From assembly GCF_013128195.2 (NCBI RefSeq), contig NZ_CP053452.2, positions 5,766,001 through 5,830,000 on the forward strand: DNA of 64,000 nucleotides. Reading direction: 5' to 3'. Origin of the DNA: Frigoriglobus tundricola. GTDB lineage: Bacteria > Planctomycetota > Planctomycetia > Gemmatales > Gemmataceae. Both the position numbers and the translations under genes were made by a program. The notes beneath the pieces were generated by a model, which was given only the letters and a program-made list of their open reading frames with translations, ran no database searches and was not told where the DNA came from. Positions 11,135 through 18,815 of the stretch are shown here, in pieces (positions within the stretch are counted from its first letter, which is position 1; each line of letters starts with the position of its first letter).

Positions 11135-11198
11135 CGGGCGCTCCGCGTGGGTGTGGTCGCCCGATTATGCCGACCGGCACGGGTGCGGGCAACGCCCG

Positions 11199-12512
11199 TT
11201 AATGCACGCCCGCGGGCACTTCGTCCGGCGGTTCGGGGAGCAACAGCGCGACGGCCGCCGCGGGGATGAACAGGAACCCGGCCGCGAGCAGGGCGAGGCG
11301 GTAGTCGCCGACCGGCGCGAATTGGCCGAACAGCACGATGCCGATTCCCGCCGCGATGCGGCCGAAGTTGTAGCAGAAGCCGGCGCCGGTGGTGCGCAAG
11401 AGCGTCGGGAACAGCGGTGGCATGTACATCGTGAACAGACCGAACAACCCCTGGCACAGCCCGATGGCGACGAGGCCGAGCCACAGCGCGTTGCGGTCCC
11501 GGGGCACACCGTAGGTCACGGTCATCGCGGCGAAGTACGCGAGGCAGAGGATCACGATGGTCCGCCGGTAGCGGAGCCAGTTCGCCAGCGCCGCGGCCAT
11601 GAAGTTCCCACCGATCGACGCGCCGATGACCACCCACATTGCGGTGGCGGCCATTTCGTTCTTCTGTTCGGGGGTCCAGCCGTCCAGTTCCGGCATGTTC
11701 CGCAGGTGCTGGCCGAACCAGAACAGGAAGGCCCAGTGCGCGGTGAGCGCGCACGAGCAGACGATCAACGTGAGCACCGTGATCCGGCGGACCGGCGGCC
11801 GGAAGAGGTCCGAGAACCGGGGCAGGTTCGCGCCGGCGGCGTCCCGCGCCCCGGCCCATTCCTCCGGTTCCGGCACGGCCTTGCGAATCCACAGCACGAT
11901 GAACGCCGGGATCACGCCGACCAGGAACACGTAGCGGTGCGGGAGGTCCGCCATCAGGATGAGGGCCAGCGCCGCGAAGATCACCCCGATGTTCACGGCG
12001 CTCTGGAGGACGGCCGCGATCCACGGCCGCCACTTTTTCGGCCACGTCTCCGAAAGCAGTGACGCACCGATGGCCCACTCGCCGCCGATGCCCAGCGCCG
12101 CGAGAAACCGGAAGATCATCAACTGCCACCACGTCTGCGCGAAGAACGACAGCCCGGTGAACGTGGCGTACATGAGGATGGTGAGCATGAGCGCGCGGCT
12201 GCGGCCGACGCGGTCCGCGACGCGGCCGAAGAACCCGCCGCCGACCGCCCAGCCGAACATGAACGCGGCCTGAATCCACGAGGCGTAAAAGCCCACGTCC
12301 GGGTGCTTCGTGTCCGGCTGCATCAGGAGTTCGGCGACGAACGGCGTGGCGACGAGCACGTACAGGTGCATGTCGAGGCCGTCGAACATCCAGCCCAGCC
12401 ACGCGGCCGCGCCGGACTTCCACTGCTGCGGGGAGATGTCGCGGAGGCTCGCCGCCTCCTTCGGGGCGGTGGCGGGAGCGGGTGCAGCGGAGGCGGGTTC
12501 GGGGGTTCCCAT
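11199..12512 (-). CDS. MFS transporter, sugar/aromatic-acid:H+ symporter type
   Basis: The protein has 437 residues and about 12 hydrophobic helices. It contains the MFS signature between TM2 and TM3 (GRVADRVGRSRAL) and the TM4-5 motif RFLAALGIGGEWAIGASLLSE, typical of the metabolite:H+ symporter (MHS/AAHS) branch. The ~25-residue N terminus is Ala/Pro-rich and cytosolic. The substrate cannot be read from sequence. It is separated from its neighbours by repeat-bearing gaps and is probably transcribed alone. Confidence 0.85.
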   Translation of the reverse strand: MGTPEPASAAPAPATAPKEAASLRDISPQQWKSGAAAWLGWMFDGLDMHLYVLVATPFVAELLMQPDTKHPDVGFYASWIQAAFMFGWAVGGGFFGRVADRVGRSRALMLTILMYATFTGLSFFAQTWWQLMIFRFLAALGIGGEWAIGASLLSETWPKKWRPWIAAVLQSAVNIGVIFAALALILMADLPHRYVFLVGVIPAFIVLWIRKAVPEPEEWAGARDAAGANLPRFSDLFRPPVRRITVLTLIVCSCALTAHWAFLFWFGQHLRNMPELDGWTPEQKNEMAATAMWVVIGASIGGNFMAAALANWLRYRRTIVILCLAYFAAMTVTYGVPRDRNALWLGLVAIGLCQGLFGLFTMYMPPLFPTLLRTTGAGFCYNFGRIAAGIGIVLFGQFAPVGDYRLALLAAGFLFIPAAAVALLLPEPPDEVPAGVH

Positions 12513-12549
12513 GCGATCACGTTCCGGAGAGTACGTGTGTTCGAGTTTT

Positions 12550-12724
12550 CAGCCCGAAGGGCTGGCACAACATAGCCTGGGGCAACGCCCCAGAAGGACG
12601 TGCGTAGATTCCAGGCTGAAAGCCTGGGGCACGCAACTCCTGTCGCAGCCCTTCAGGCTGCAGTTCCTTGCGATCTCGACCCGGGGCGGTGCCCCGGGCT
12701 AAGCTGTCCGACCCCTTCGGGGTC
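12550..12724. repeat. Cluster of short GC-rich palindromes (REP-like)
   Basis: Six hairpin-forming units occur in 175 bases: CAGCCCGAAGGGCTG, CTGGGGCAACGCCCCAG, CCAGGCTGAAAGCCTGG, GCAGCCCTTCAGGCTGC, CCCGGGGCGGTGCCCCGGG and GACCCCTTCGGGGTC. The third has the same CAGGCT...AGCCTG core as the REPs beside the transposase at 38.0-38.5 kb. The cluster occupies the gap between the MFS gene and the gene ending at 12733. Confidence 0.6.
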
Positions 12725-12732
12725 AAGGCGGG

Positions 12733-13461
12733 TCAACTCTTCCCCAACACCAAATCGACGACCCAGCACCCGCGAACGTGCGGCGCGGAGGCGTCGCGGC
12801 AGTGGTTCAGGATATCGCTGTTCTCGCAACCCGCATCCTGGAGCGCGTCCGCGAGGATCGGCATCGCGCCGAAGTCGCGCGAATCGTACATCTGCCGCGC
12901 CAGTGACACCGCGGTGTCGGTGCGGCACGCGGGATCGAATGCGACCGGACGGTATGGATTCCCAAAGATGTCGCGAAGAAGCAAGACCTGCGGGGGAGCC
13001 TCCTCGGCCATCTTCTCCCACTTGTCATGAGGGTATTGGGTTGGGGCGTCTGGGATTTTGCATTTCGGGAAAGACGACGCCGATCTTGCCACACCGTGAG
13101 CACGGGCTGCTGCCACAAACGCATCATCCCAGACGCAGTCCTTCGCCGCATGAATAGCGTGAGCTTCAGCCAAATGCGTGAGAAGTTCGGCAGCGGTCAT
13201 GGCCGTCTGGTCTCGTCCCCAGAATTCTTGGCACGCTGTCGAAACAGTCTCCTCCACCGCCACTCTCCCCCGACCACCGCGGTCGGCCATTCGCTCAGCG
13301 AAATCCAGCGCTGTGCGGCCGCGGGGATCTCGGATGAGGTGGGCGACGCGACGGACACAGGCGCACGCAAACAACCGGTATTTTCTCTTACTAAATCGGC
13401 CGCGAGTGAAGTCGAACAGCTTCTCTGGGTCAGCACAAACGGTCCACTCCTCTTCCGTCAT
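12733..13461 (-). CDS. Hypothetical planctomycete protein (MTEEEW family)
   Basis: The protein has 242 residues. It begins MTEEEWTVCADPEKLFDF, continues with a Cys-containing block (RLFACACVRRVAHLI), and ends with FGAMPILADALQDAGC then HVRGCWVVDLVLGKS. I recognise this pattern as a Gemmata-type paralogous family of unknown function, often found near TIGR02996-type proteins. Its start overlaps the stop of the upstream DUF1501 gene by an ATGA (13458-13461), so translation is probably coupled. No signal peptide or membrane segment is present. Confidence 0.7.
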   Translation of the reverse strand: MTEEEWTVCADPEKLFDFTRGRFSKRKYRLFACACVRRVAHLIRDPRGRTALDFAERMADRGGRGRVAVEETVSTACQEFWGRDQTAMTAAELLTHLAEAHAIHAAKDCVWDDAFVAAARAHGVARSASSFPKCKIPDAPTQYPHDKWEKMAEEAPPQVLLLRDIFGNPYRPVAFDPACRTDTAVSLARQMYDSRDFGAMPILADALQDAGCENSDILNHCRDASAPHVRGCWVVDLVLGKS

Positions 13462-14918
13462 GCCAGAATCCCCTTCACGACGCCGGCGTCCTCGACGCCG
13501 GTGAGCTTCTCCTTCAGGCCGTTTTGCTCGATGAACAGGTGCTCGTGGTTCATCCCGAGCAGGTGCAGGATGGTCGCGTGCCAGTCGCGGACGCTCACGC
13601 GGTTCTCCACCGCGTTCAGGCCGAGGTCGTCTGTCGCGCCGTAGGTGAGTCCGGGTTTGGTGCCGCCGCCGGCCATCCAGGTGCAGAACGCGTTCTTGTT
13701 GTGGTCGCGCCCGGCCTTCCGCTCGTCCTTGTCCGGCGGCAGTTGCGCGATCGGCAACCGCCCGAACTCGCCGCCCCAGATCACGAGCGTGCTGTCGAGC
13801 AGCCCGCGGTCCTTGAGGTCGCGCACCAGGGCGGCGGTAGGCCGGTCGGTGCGATCGCACGCGGCCTTCAGGTCGGCGGCGATGTCGGTGTGCGTGTCCC
13901 AGATGTGCTTGTTGATGTAGAGCTGCACGAACCGGACGCCCCGCTCGACGAGCCGGCGGGCGATGAGGCACCGCCGGCCGTAGGAGTCGGTCGGCTCGCG
14001 GCCGATGCCGTACATCTCCTGCGTCGCCCGCGGCTCCTTCGAGATGTCGAGCGCGTCCATCGCCTCCATCTGCATCCGGGCCGCGAGTTCGTAACTCGCG
14101 ATGCGGGCGTCGAGTATCGGCTGGTTCGGGCGCTCGCGCTTGTGCAGGGCGTCGAGTTTCGCGCGGAGGTCGCTCTCGACCTTACTGACCGCCGCGGGGC
14201 GCTCCGTGTCGGGCTTCAGGTTCAGGACCGGCGACCCGGTGGAGCGGAACCGCGTGCCCTGGAACACCGGCGGCAGGAACCCGGACTGCCAGTTCTCCAC
14301 GCCGTTGACCGGCAGCCCCTTCGGGTCGTCGAGTACCACGTATGCGGGGAGGTTCTGGTTTTCGCTACCGAGGCCGTAGGTCACCCAGGCGCCGAGCGTC
14401 GGCCGGCCGGGGGTGATCTTGCCGGACTGGATCATGTACACGGCCGGCTCGTGCGTGATGTTGGTCGTGTGCATCGAGCGGATGAACGTGAGGTCGTCGA
14501 CCACGCCGGCCAGGCGCGGCATGAGTTCGGACACCGGCGCCCCGCACTTGCCGTGGCGCGCGAACCGGAACGGGCTGCGCATGATCGCGCCGGCGTTCTG
14601 CACGAACTCGATCTCGCCCGCGAGCTTGTCGGCGTAGTTCGCGCCGTGGAAGCGGTCGAGGTCCGGTTTCGGGTCGAACAGGTCCATCTGCGACGGGCCG
14701 CCGCTCTGGAACAGGTGAATGACGGCCTTCGCCTTCGCGGGGAAGTGCGGCGCGCGGGGTTTGAGGTCGGCGTGCGGGGCGCCTTCGGCGCGCACGCGCT
14801 CGGTGCTCAACAGTGAAGCGAGCGCGGCCCCGCAGATGCCGCCGGGCACGCTGTGGAACAGATCGCGGCGGCTCAGGAACGCGGAACGCGGAGCGCGGAA
14901 CGCGGAGTGGAATGCCAT
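13458..14918 (-). CDS. DUF1501 family secreted protein
   Basis: The protein has 486 residues; the ATG at 14918 was preferred to an in-frame GTG 8 codons upstream. A twin-arginine-like start (SRRDLFHSVPGGICGAALASLL) precedes the sulfatase-like DUF1501 fold: AVIHLFQSGGPSQMDLFDPK, a middle block with ITHEPAVYMIQSGK, and a C-terminal HATILHLLGMNHEHLF. DUF1501 proteins in planctomycetes are nearly always encoded with DUF1549/DUF1553 cytochrome-like proteins. The partner lies 69 bases upstream on the same strand. The exact enzymatic role is unknown. The first codons include a short DNA repeat (GCGGAACGCGGAGC) that encodes SAFRAPRSAF. Confidence 0.88.
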   Translation of the reverse strand: MAFHSAFRAPRSAFLSRRDLFHSVPGGICGAALASLLSTERVRAEGAPHADLKPRAPHFPAKAKAVIHLFQSGGPSQMDLFDPKPDLDRFHGANYADKLAGEIEFVQNAGAIMRSPFRFARHGKCGAPVSELMPRLAGVVDDLTFIRSMHTTNITHEPAVYMIQSGKITPGRPTLGAWVTYGLGSENQNLPAYVVLDDPKGLPVNGVENWQSGFLPPVFQGTRFRSTGSPVLNLKPDTERPAAVSKVESDLRAKLDALHKRERPNQPILDARIASYELAARMQMEAMDALDISKEPRATQEMYGIGREPTDSYGRRCLIARRLVERGVRFVQLYINKHIWDTHTDIAADLKAACDRTDRPTAALVRDLKDRGLLDSTLVIWGGEFGRLPIAQLPPDKDERKAGRDHNKNAFCTWMAGGGTKPGLTYGATDDLGLNAVENRVSVRDWHATILHLLGMNHEHLFIEQNGLKEKLTGVEDAGVVKGILA

Positions 14919-14987
14919 GAATCTTCTCCGACTGTCATTCACGGTCCGGTGCGGGAAAGATGGCTGTTCTTCCGATCCGCGCTCTCA

Positions 14988-17759
14988 CTAATCCACGTAC
15001 AAGAAGCTCGCCGAATTCAGGACCGCGTGGCAGTAGTTCGTCAGCGCCTTCAGTTCGACTGCGTCGCGGGTCGGCTTGCCGGACGCGAGCGGCTTGTCCC
15101 ATGCCGCGGCCAGGTCGCGGAGGGCGTCGCGGCCGAGTTGCTTCTCTTCGTCGGTGGGGAACCGACTCATTGCGATCAGATACACCGCCTCGATCTGTTT
15201 CGTGCGGTCGTCGCCCGCCTCGCGGCGGACGCGCTTCGCGAACTCGGCCGCGAGCTGATCCACCATCCCGTTGTTCATCAGGTACAGCGCCTGAGGGGCG
15301 ACCGTGGAATCGCGGCGCTCGGTGCAGTTCGGGTTCATCTGCGGGAAGTCGAACGTTTCGGCGTGCGTCGCCGGCTGTTTCCGCGTCTGCTGCACGTAGA
15401 CCAGCCGGCGCCAGCCCCTGGCCGTGCCGCCCGGCGTGACGAGCCCGTCCTTGCGGGCCTGCACCGCGTCGGCCGGACCGCCGCGGGTTTCGTCCAGCTT
15501 GCCCGCGACGAGCAGGAGCGAATCGTAAAGCGCCTCCGCGTCGAGCCGGGCGAGCGGGGCACGCGAATAGAGCACGTTCGCGGGATCGAGTTTCTTCGCT
15601 TCGGGCACGATCGCGGATGACTGGCGGTAGACCGTACTCGTCATGATGAGCCGGTGCAGGGATTTGAGTGACCACCCCGATCGGGGGGCGTTAGCCCCCT
15701 GTGTTTTTTGATCTTCGCGTGTTTTGTCGGGTAAGAGGCTGTTGTCGGGCACAGGGGGCTGACGCCCCCCGCTCAGAGTCGGAGTCGGGGCGACAAACTC
15801 CCGCGCCAGCCAGTCGAGCAACTCCGGGTGCGTGGGCGGGGCGCCAGTCCGGCCGAAGTTCGCCGGCGTAGACACGATGCCGGTGCCGAAATGGTGCTTC
15901 CAGATGCGGTTCGCCATCACGCGGGCCGTGAGCGGGTGGCTCGGTTGCGTCACCCACTTCGCGAACGCGAGCCGCCGACCGGTCGACTTCGCGCCGGGCC
16001 ACGGCGGCTTCACCTCGAACGGCGTCTTGCCGTCGGTGAGAACCGACGGCACGCCCGGCCCGACCAGCGCGCCGGGCATCAGGTAGTCGCCGCGCCGGTA
16101 GATGTACGTGGGCGACGGCTCCCCGCGGTCCCACACCGCCTGGATCTTCGGCTCCGGCAGTTTGCCGTTGGCCGCCCGCTTCGCCTCCCACGCCTTGCGG
16201 TCGGCCGCCGGTACGAAGGGCAAGAGCCGCGGCGGGGCCACATCAATGCTTTCCGGCCCGAGCCCGGGGCGGATGTCCGGCTTGAGCCAGTCGTACTCGT
16301 CCAGCGCGCCCTTGAACACGGCGACGAGCCGGTAATAGTCGCGGTGCGGGATCGGGTCGAACTTGTGGGTGTGACAGCGGGCGCACTTCACCGTCAGGCC
16401 CAGGACCGCCGATCCGAGCACGTCGATCTCGTCGGCGAGCACCTCGATCCGGTCGGGTATGAAGCCGGTGATGTTCGCCCACGTCGCGTCCGGCGCCATC
16501 CGCAAGAACCCGGTCGCCACCAGGTTGTCGTAAATCTCCGGGGTGATCTCCTTCGCGCTCGCATAGTCCGCGAGTTCGTCGCCCGCGAGCTGTTCCATCA
16601 GGAAGCGGTCGTACGGCTTGTCGGCGTTGAAGCTCTTGATGACGTAATCGCGGTACCGCCACGCGTGCGGGCGGGGCAGGTCCTGCTCGCGCTTGCCCTC
16701 GGAGTCGGCGTAGCCCGCGAGATCCAGCCAGTAGCGCCCCCAGCGCTCGCCGTACCGCGGCGACGCCAGCAACCGGTCGATCAGCTTCTCGTACGCGTCC
16801 GGTTGGCGGTCTTCGAGAAATGCTCGAACCTCGGCCGGTTCGGGCGGCAGACCGGTGAGGTCGATGGACGCGCGGCGCATGAGCGCCGCCCGGTCCGCGT
16901 CCGGGGCGAACGTGAGTCCCGCCGCTTCGAGCTTGGCGAGAACGAAGGCGTCGATCGGGGTGCGCACCCGTCCGGCGGCCTTTACGGCGGGCACGCTCAC
17001 CGGTTGCGGCGGGCGGAACGCCCAGAAGTCGCGATCCTTGTCCGTCACGAGCGGGTCCGGCGTGGTGGTCGCGACGTCCGGCCGGACGTCTGTGACAAGT
17101 GCGCCGGCAGCGATCCATTTCGTGAGCGTGTCGAGTTCCGCTTTCTCGACCGGCTTGACGCACGCTTCTACTAGCTTTTTTGCCGGCGGCATCTGACCCG
17201 CTGTGATGCGGGCGACGACGAGACTCTCCGCGGGGCGGCCCGGAACGATCGCCGGCCCCGACCGGCCCCCGCGGAGCATGGCCGCCGGCGTGCGCAGGTC
17301 GAGGGTCGCTTCCTTCCGGTGCCGCCCGTGGCACGCGGTACAGTGCCGCAGCATGATCGGGATCACGTCGTGCTGGGTAACGGCGACCTCGGCGCTTCCG
17401 TCCGGGAACCGGGCGCCGGCCGCGATCCACCGGCGCAGCGTTTCGACTTCGGCTGCGGCCAGTTGGTCCTTCTTGGCCGGCGGCATTTCGGCCTTGTGGA
17501 CGCGCTCGTACAGCGGGCTCTTGTCCGGCCGACCCGGTACGACGGCCGGGCCGGATTCGCCGCCCTTGATGACGCCCGCGGGCGTACTCAGATCGAGGTC
17601 GGCCTTCTTCACCTTCGCGCCGTGACACCGCACGCACTTCGCTTCCAGGATCGGGGACACGTCTTTCGGAAACGTGGGGGCCGGACCCTCGGCCGCGCGA
17701 GCGGCCGGGGTGCCGAAGTGGAGGGCGAGCAGACAGACCGGGAGCCACGTGCAGCGCAT
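14988..17759 (-). CDS. PSCyt1 / DUF1549 / DUF1553 protein (planctomycete surface cytochrome type)
   Basis: The protein has 923 residues and a signal peptide (MRCTWLPVCLLALHFGTPAARA). Two Planctomycete cytochrome C domains follow, with haem motifs CVRCHG and CTACHG, each trailed by the characteristic SGPAVVPGRPDKSPLYERV-type segment and EMPPAKK. DUF1549 follows (RASIDLTGLPPEPAEVRAFL, YGERWGRYWLDLAGYADSEG) with an internal CARCHTHKFDPI. DUF1553 is at the C terminus (RVMANRIWKHHFGTGIVSTP). It is exported and probably forms a redox or degradation complex with the DUF1501 protein encoded downstream. About 30 residues near position 665 are encoded by a palindromic repeat inserted in frame (15682-15771). 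Confidence 0.88.
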   Translation of the reverse strand: MRCTWLPVCLLALHFGTPAARAAEGPAPTFPKDVSPILEAKCVRCHGAKVKKADLDLSTPAGVIKGGESGPAVVPGRPDKSPLYERVHKAEMPPAKKDQLAAAEVETLRRWIAAGARFPDGSAEVAVTQHDVIPIMLRHCTACHGRHRKEATLDLRTPAAMLRGGRSGPAIVPGRPAESLVVARITAGQMPPAKKLVEACVKPVEKAELDTLTKWIAAGALVTDVRPDVATTTPDPLVTDKDRDFWAFRPPQPVSVPAVKAAGRVRTPIDAFVLAKLEAAGLTFAPDADRAALMRRASIDLTGLPPEPAEVRAFLEDRQPDAYEKLIDRLLASPRYGERWGRYWLDLAGYADSEGKREQDLPRPHAWRYRDYVIKSFNADKPYDRFLMEQLAGDELADYASAKEITPEIYDNLVATGFLRMAPDATWANITGFIPDRIEVLADEIDVLGSAVLGLTVKCARCHTHKFDPIPHRDYYRLVAVFKGALDEYDWLKPDIRPGLGPESIDVAPPRLLPFVPAADRKAWEAKRAANGKLPEPKIQAVWDRGEPSPTYIYRRGDYLMPGALVGPGVPSVLTDGKTPFEVKPPWPGAKSTGRRLAFAKWVTQPSHPLTARVMANRIWKHHFGTGIVSTPANFGRTGAPPTHPELLDWLAREFVAPTPTLSGGRQPPVPDNSLLPDKTREDQKTQGANAPRSGWSLKSLHRLIMTSTVYRQSSAIVPEAKKLDPANVLYSRAPLARLDAEALYDSLLLVAGKLDETRGGPADAVQARKDGLVTPGGTARGWRRLVYVQQTRKQPATHAETFDFPQMNPNCTERRDSTVAPQALYLMNNGMVDQLAAEFAKRVRREAGDDRTKQIEAVYLIAMSRFPTDEEKQLGRDALRDLAAAWDKPLASGKPTRDAVELKALTNYCHAVLNSASFLYVD
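15682..15771. repeat. Inverted repeat inserted in frame inside the DUF1553 gene
   Basis: Arms 15682-15703 and 15750-15771 are inverted copies differing at one base (core GGGGGGCG...AGCCCCCTGTG). They enclose 46 bases. The whole element is translated as roughly LSGGRQPPVPDNSLLP...QGANAPRSGW, a stretch absent from the usual DUF1553 pattern, which would pass directly from the EFVAP segment to the LKSLHRLIMTS segment. Confidence 0.7.
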
Positions 17760-17887
17760 GGCGGTCTCGGGACGGCGAGCGGTGTGAACGAGTTGAGTGT
17801 ACCCGCGCGAGCGGCACGGCGTAAGCCTGCGGGTACTCTTCTTCGCCGCCGGACGGGCGCCGGGCCGCTGCGAACGGTGCGAGCGCG

Positions 17888-18589
17888 CTACTTCGCCAGC
17901 TTCGCGACGTCGTCCTTGATCGCGTCGGCCCAGATCTGGTAGCCCTCGGCGCTCAGGTGCAGGTAGTCGGGCATGATCTTCTTGTCCAGGGAGCCGTCCT
18001 TCTCCAGGAACTTGTCGCCGATGTCCTTGTAAAAGACCTGCTTGCCGTCCGCGAGCTTGGCGAGGAAGGTGTTCGCGTACTTGATCTTGTCGCGGACCGC
18101 GTCCGCCGCTCTCGGGGACCGCGGGAAGATGCCCAGGACGAGAATTTTGATATCGGGCTTCTGCTTCTGGAGCGTCTCGACGATGGTCCTTACGCCGCCG
18201 GCGATCTGCTCGGCCGTGTGCGCGCCCATGTTGTTCGTGCCGATCATGATGACCGCGAGCTTGGGCTTCAGCGGGTCGATCTCCTTGCCCTCGGTGATGC
18301 GCCACAGCACGTGGCCCGTCTGGTCCCCGCCGATACCCAGGTTCACCGGTTTGGACGCCCCGAAGGCGGCGTCCCAGATCTTCTTTTGCCCCTCCCATCC
18401 GTGGGTGATGGAGTCGCCGAGGAAGATCACGTCGCCTTCGCCCTTCTCGACGATTTCGAGGAACTTCTTGTGCCGGTCGATGTCGCGGTTGAGCGGCTTC
18501 GCCGCCGGGTTCTCTTTCGCTTCATCTGCGCACGCGGGGAGGCACAGGGCCAGCACGACGCTGGCCGTCACGAGACGCCGGACAATCAT
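17888..18589 (-). CDS. SGNH/GDSL-family hydrolase, secreted
   Basis: The protein has 233 residues. A signal peptide (MIVRRLVTASVVLALCLPACA) ends in a possible lipobox. Block I is VIFLGDSITHGWEG, block II has the Gly in LGIGGDQTGHVLWR, block III is MIGTNNMG (GxN-type) and block V is PDYLHLSAEGY, giving the Asp-His of the catalytic triad. The family hydrolyses esters, including acetyl groups on carbohydrates and platelet-activating-factor-type substrates. The 226-bp upstream region is shared divergently with the cytochrome/propeller gene at 18816. Confidence 0.9.
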   Translation of the reverse strand: MIVRRLVTASVVLALCLPACADEAKENPAAKPLNRDIDRHKKFLEIVEKGEGDVIFLGDSITHGWEGQKKIWDAAFGASKPVNLGIGGDQTGHVLWRITEGKEIDPLKPKLAVIMIGTNNMGAHTAEQIAGGVRTIVETLQKQKPDIKILVLGIFPRSPRAADAVRDKIKYANTFLAKLADGKQVFYKDIGDKFLEKDGSLDKKIMPDYLHLSAEGYQIWADAIKDDVAKLAK

Positions 18590-18815
18590 GGGGTTCTCCG
18601 TTGGTGGCGGACTCGGGCGGCGGGCGCGGGTGGGAACGCGCGGGTGAGTGAAGAGGCGCCCGAGTGCCACACGTAGTATGGCGGAGCGCGCGGGGGGTGG
18701 CAACAAGGCGAACGGATCCCGGCGCCCCGTCGCGTGTCGGGAGAGGAACGCGGACCGGTCGCGGAAATCGGGTACGATGATACCTCCATCCGATCCGAAA
18801 CGTGTGGAGCACCCG

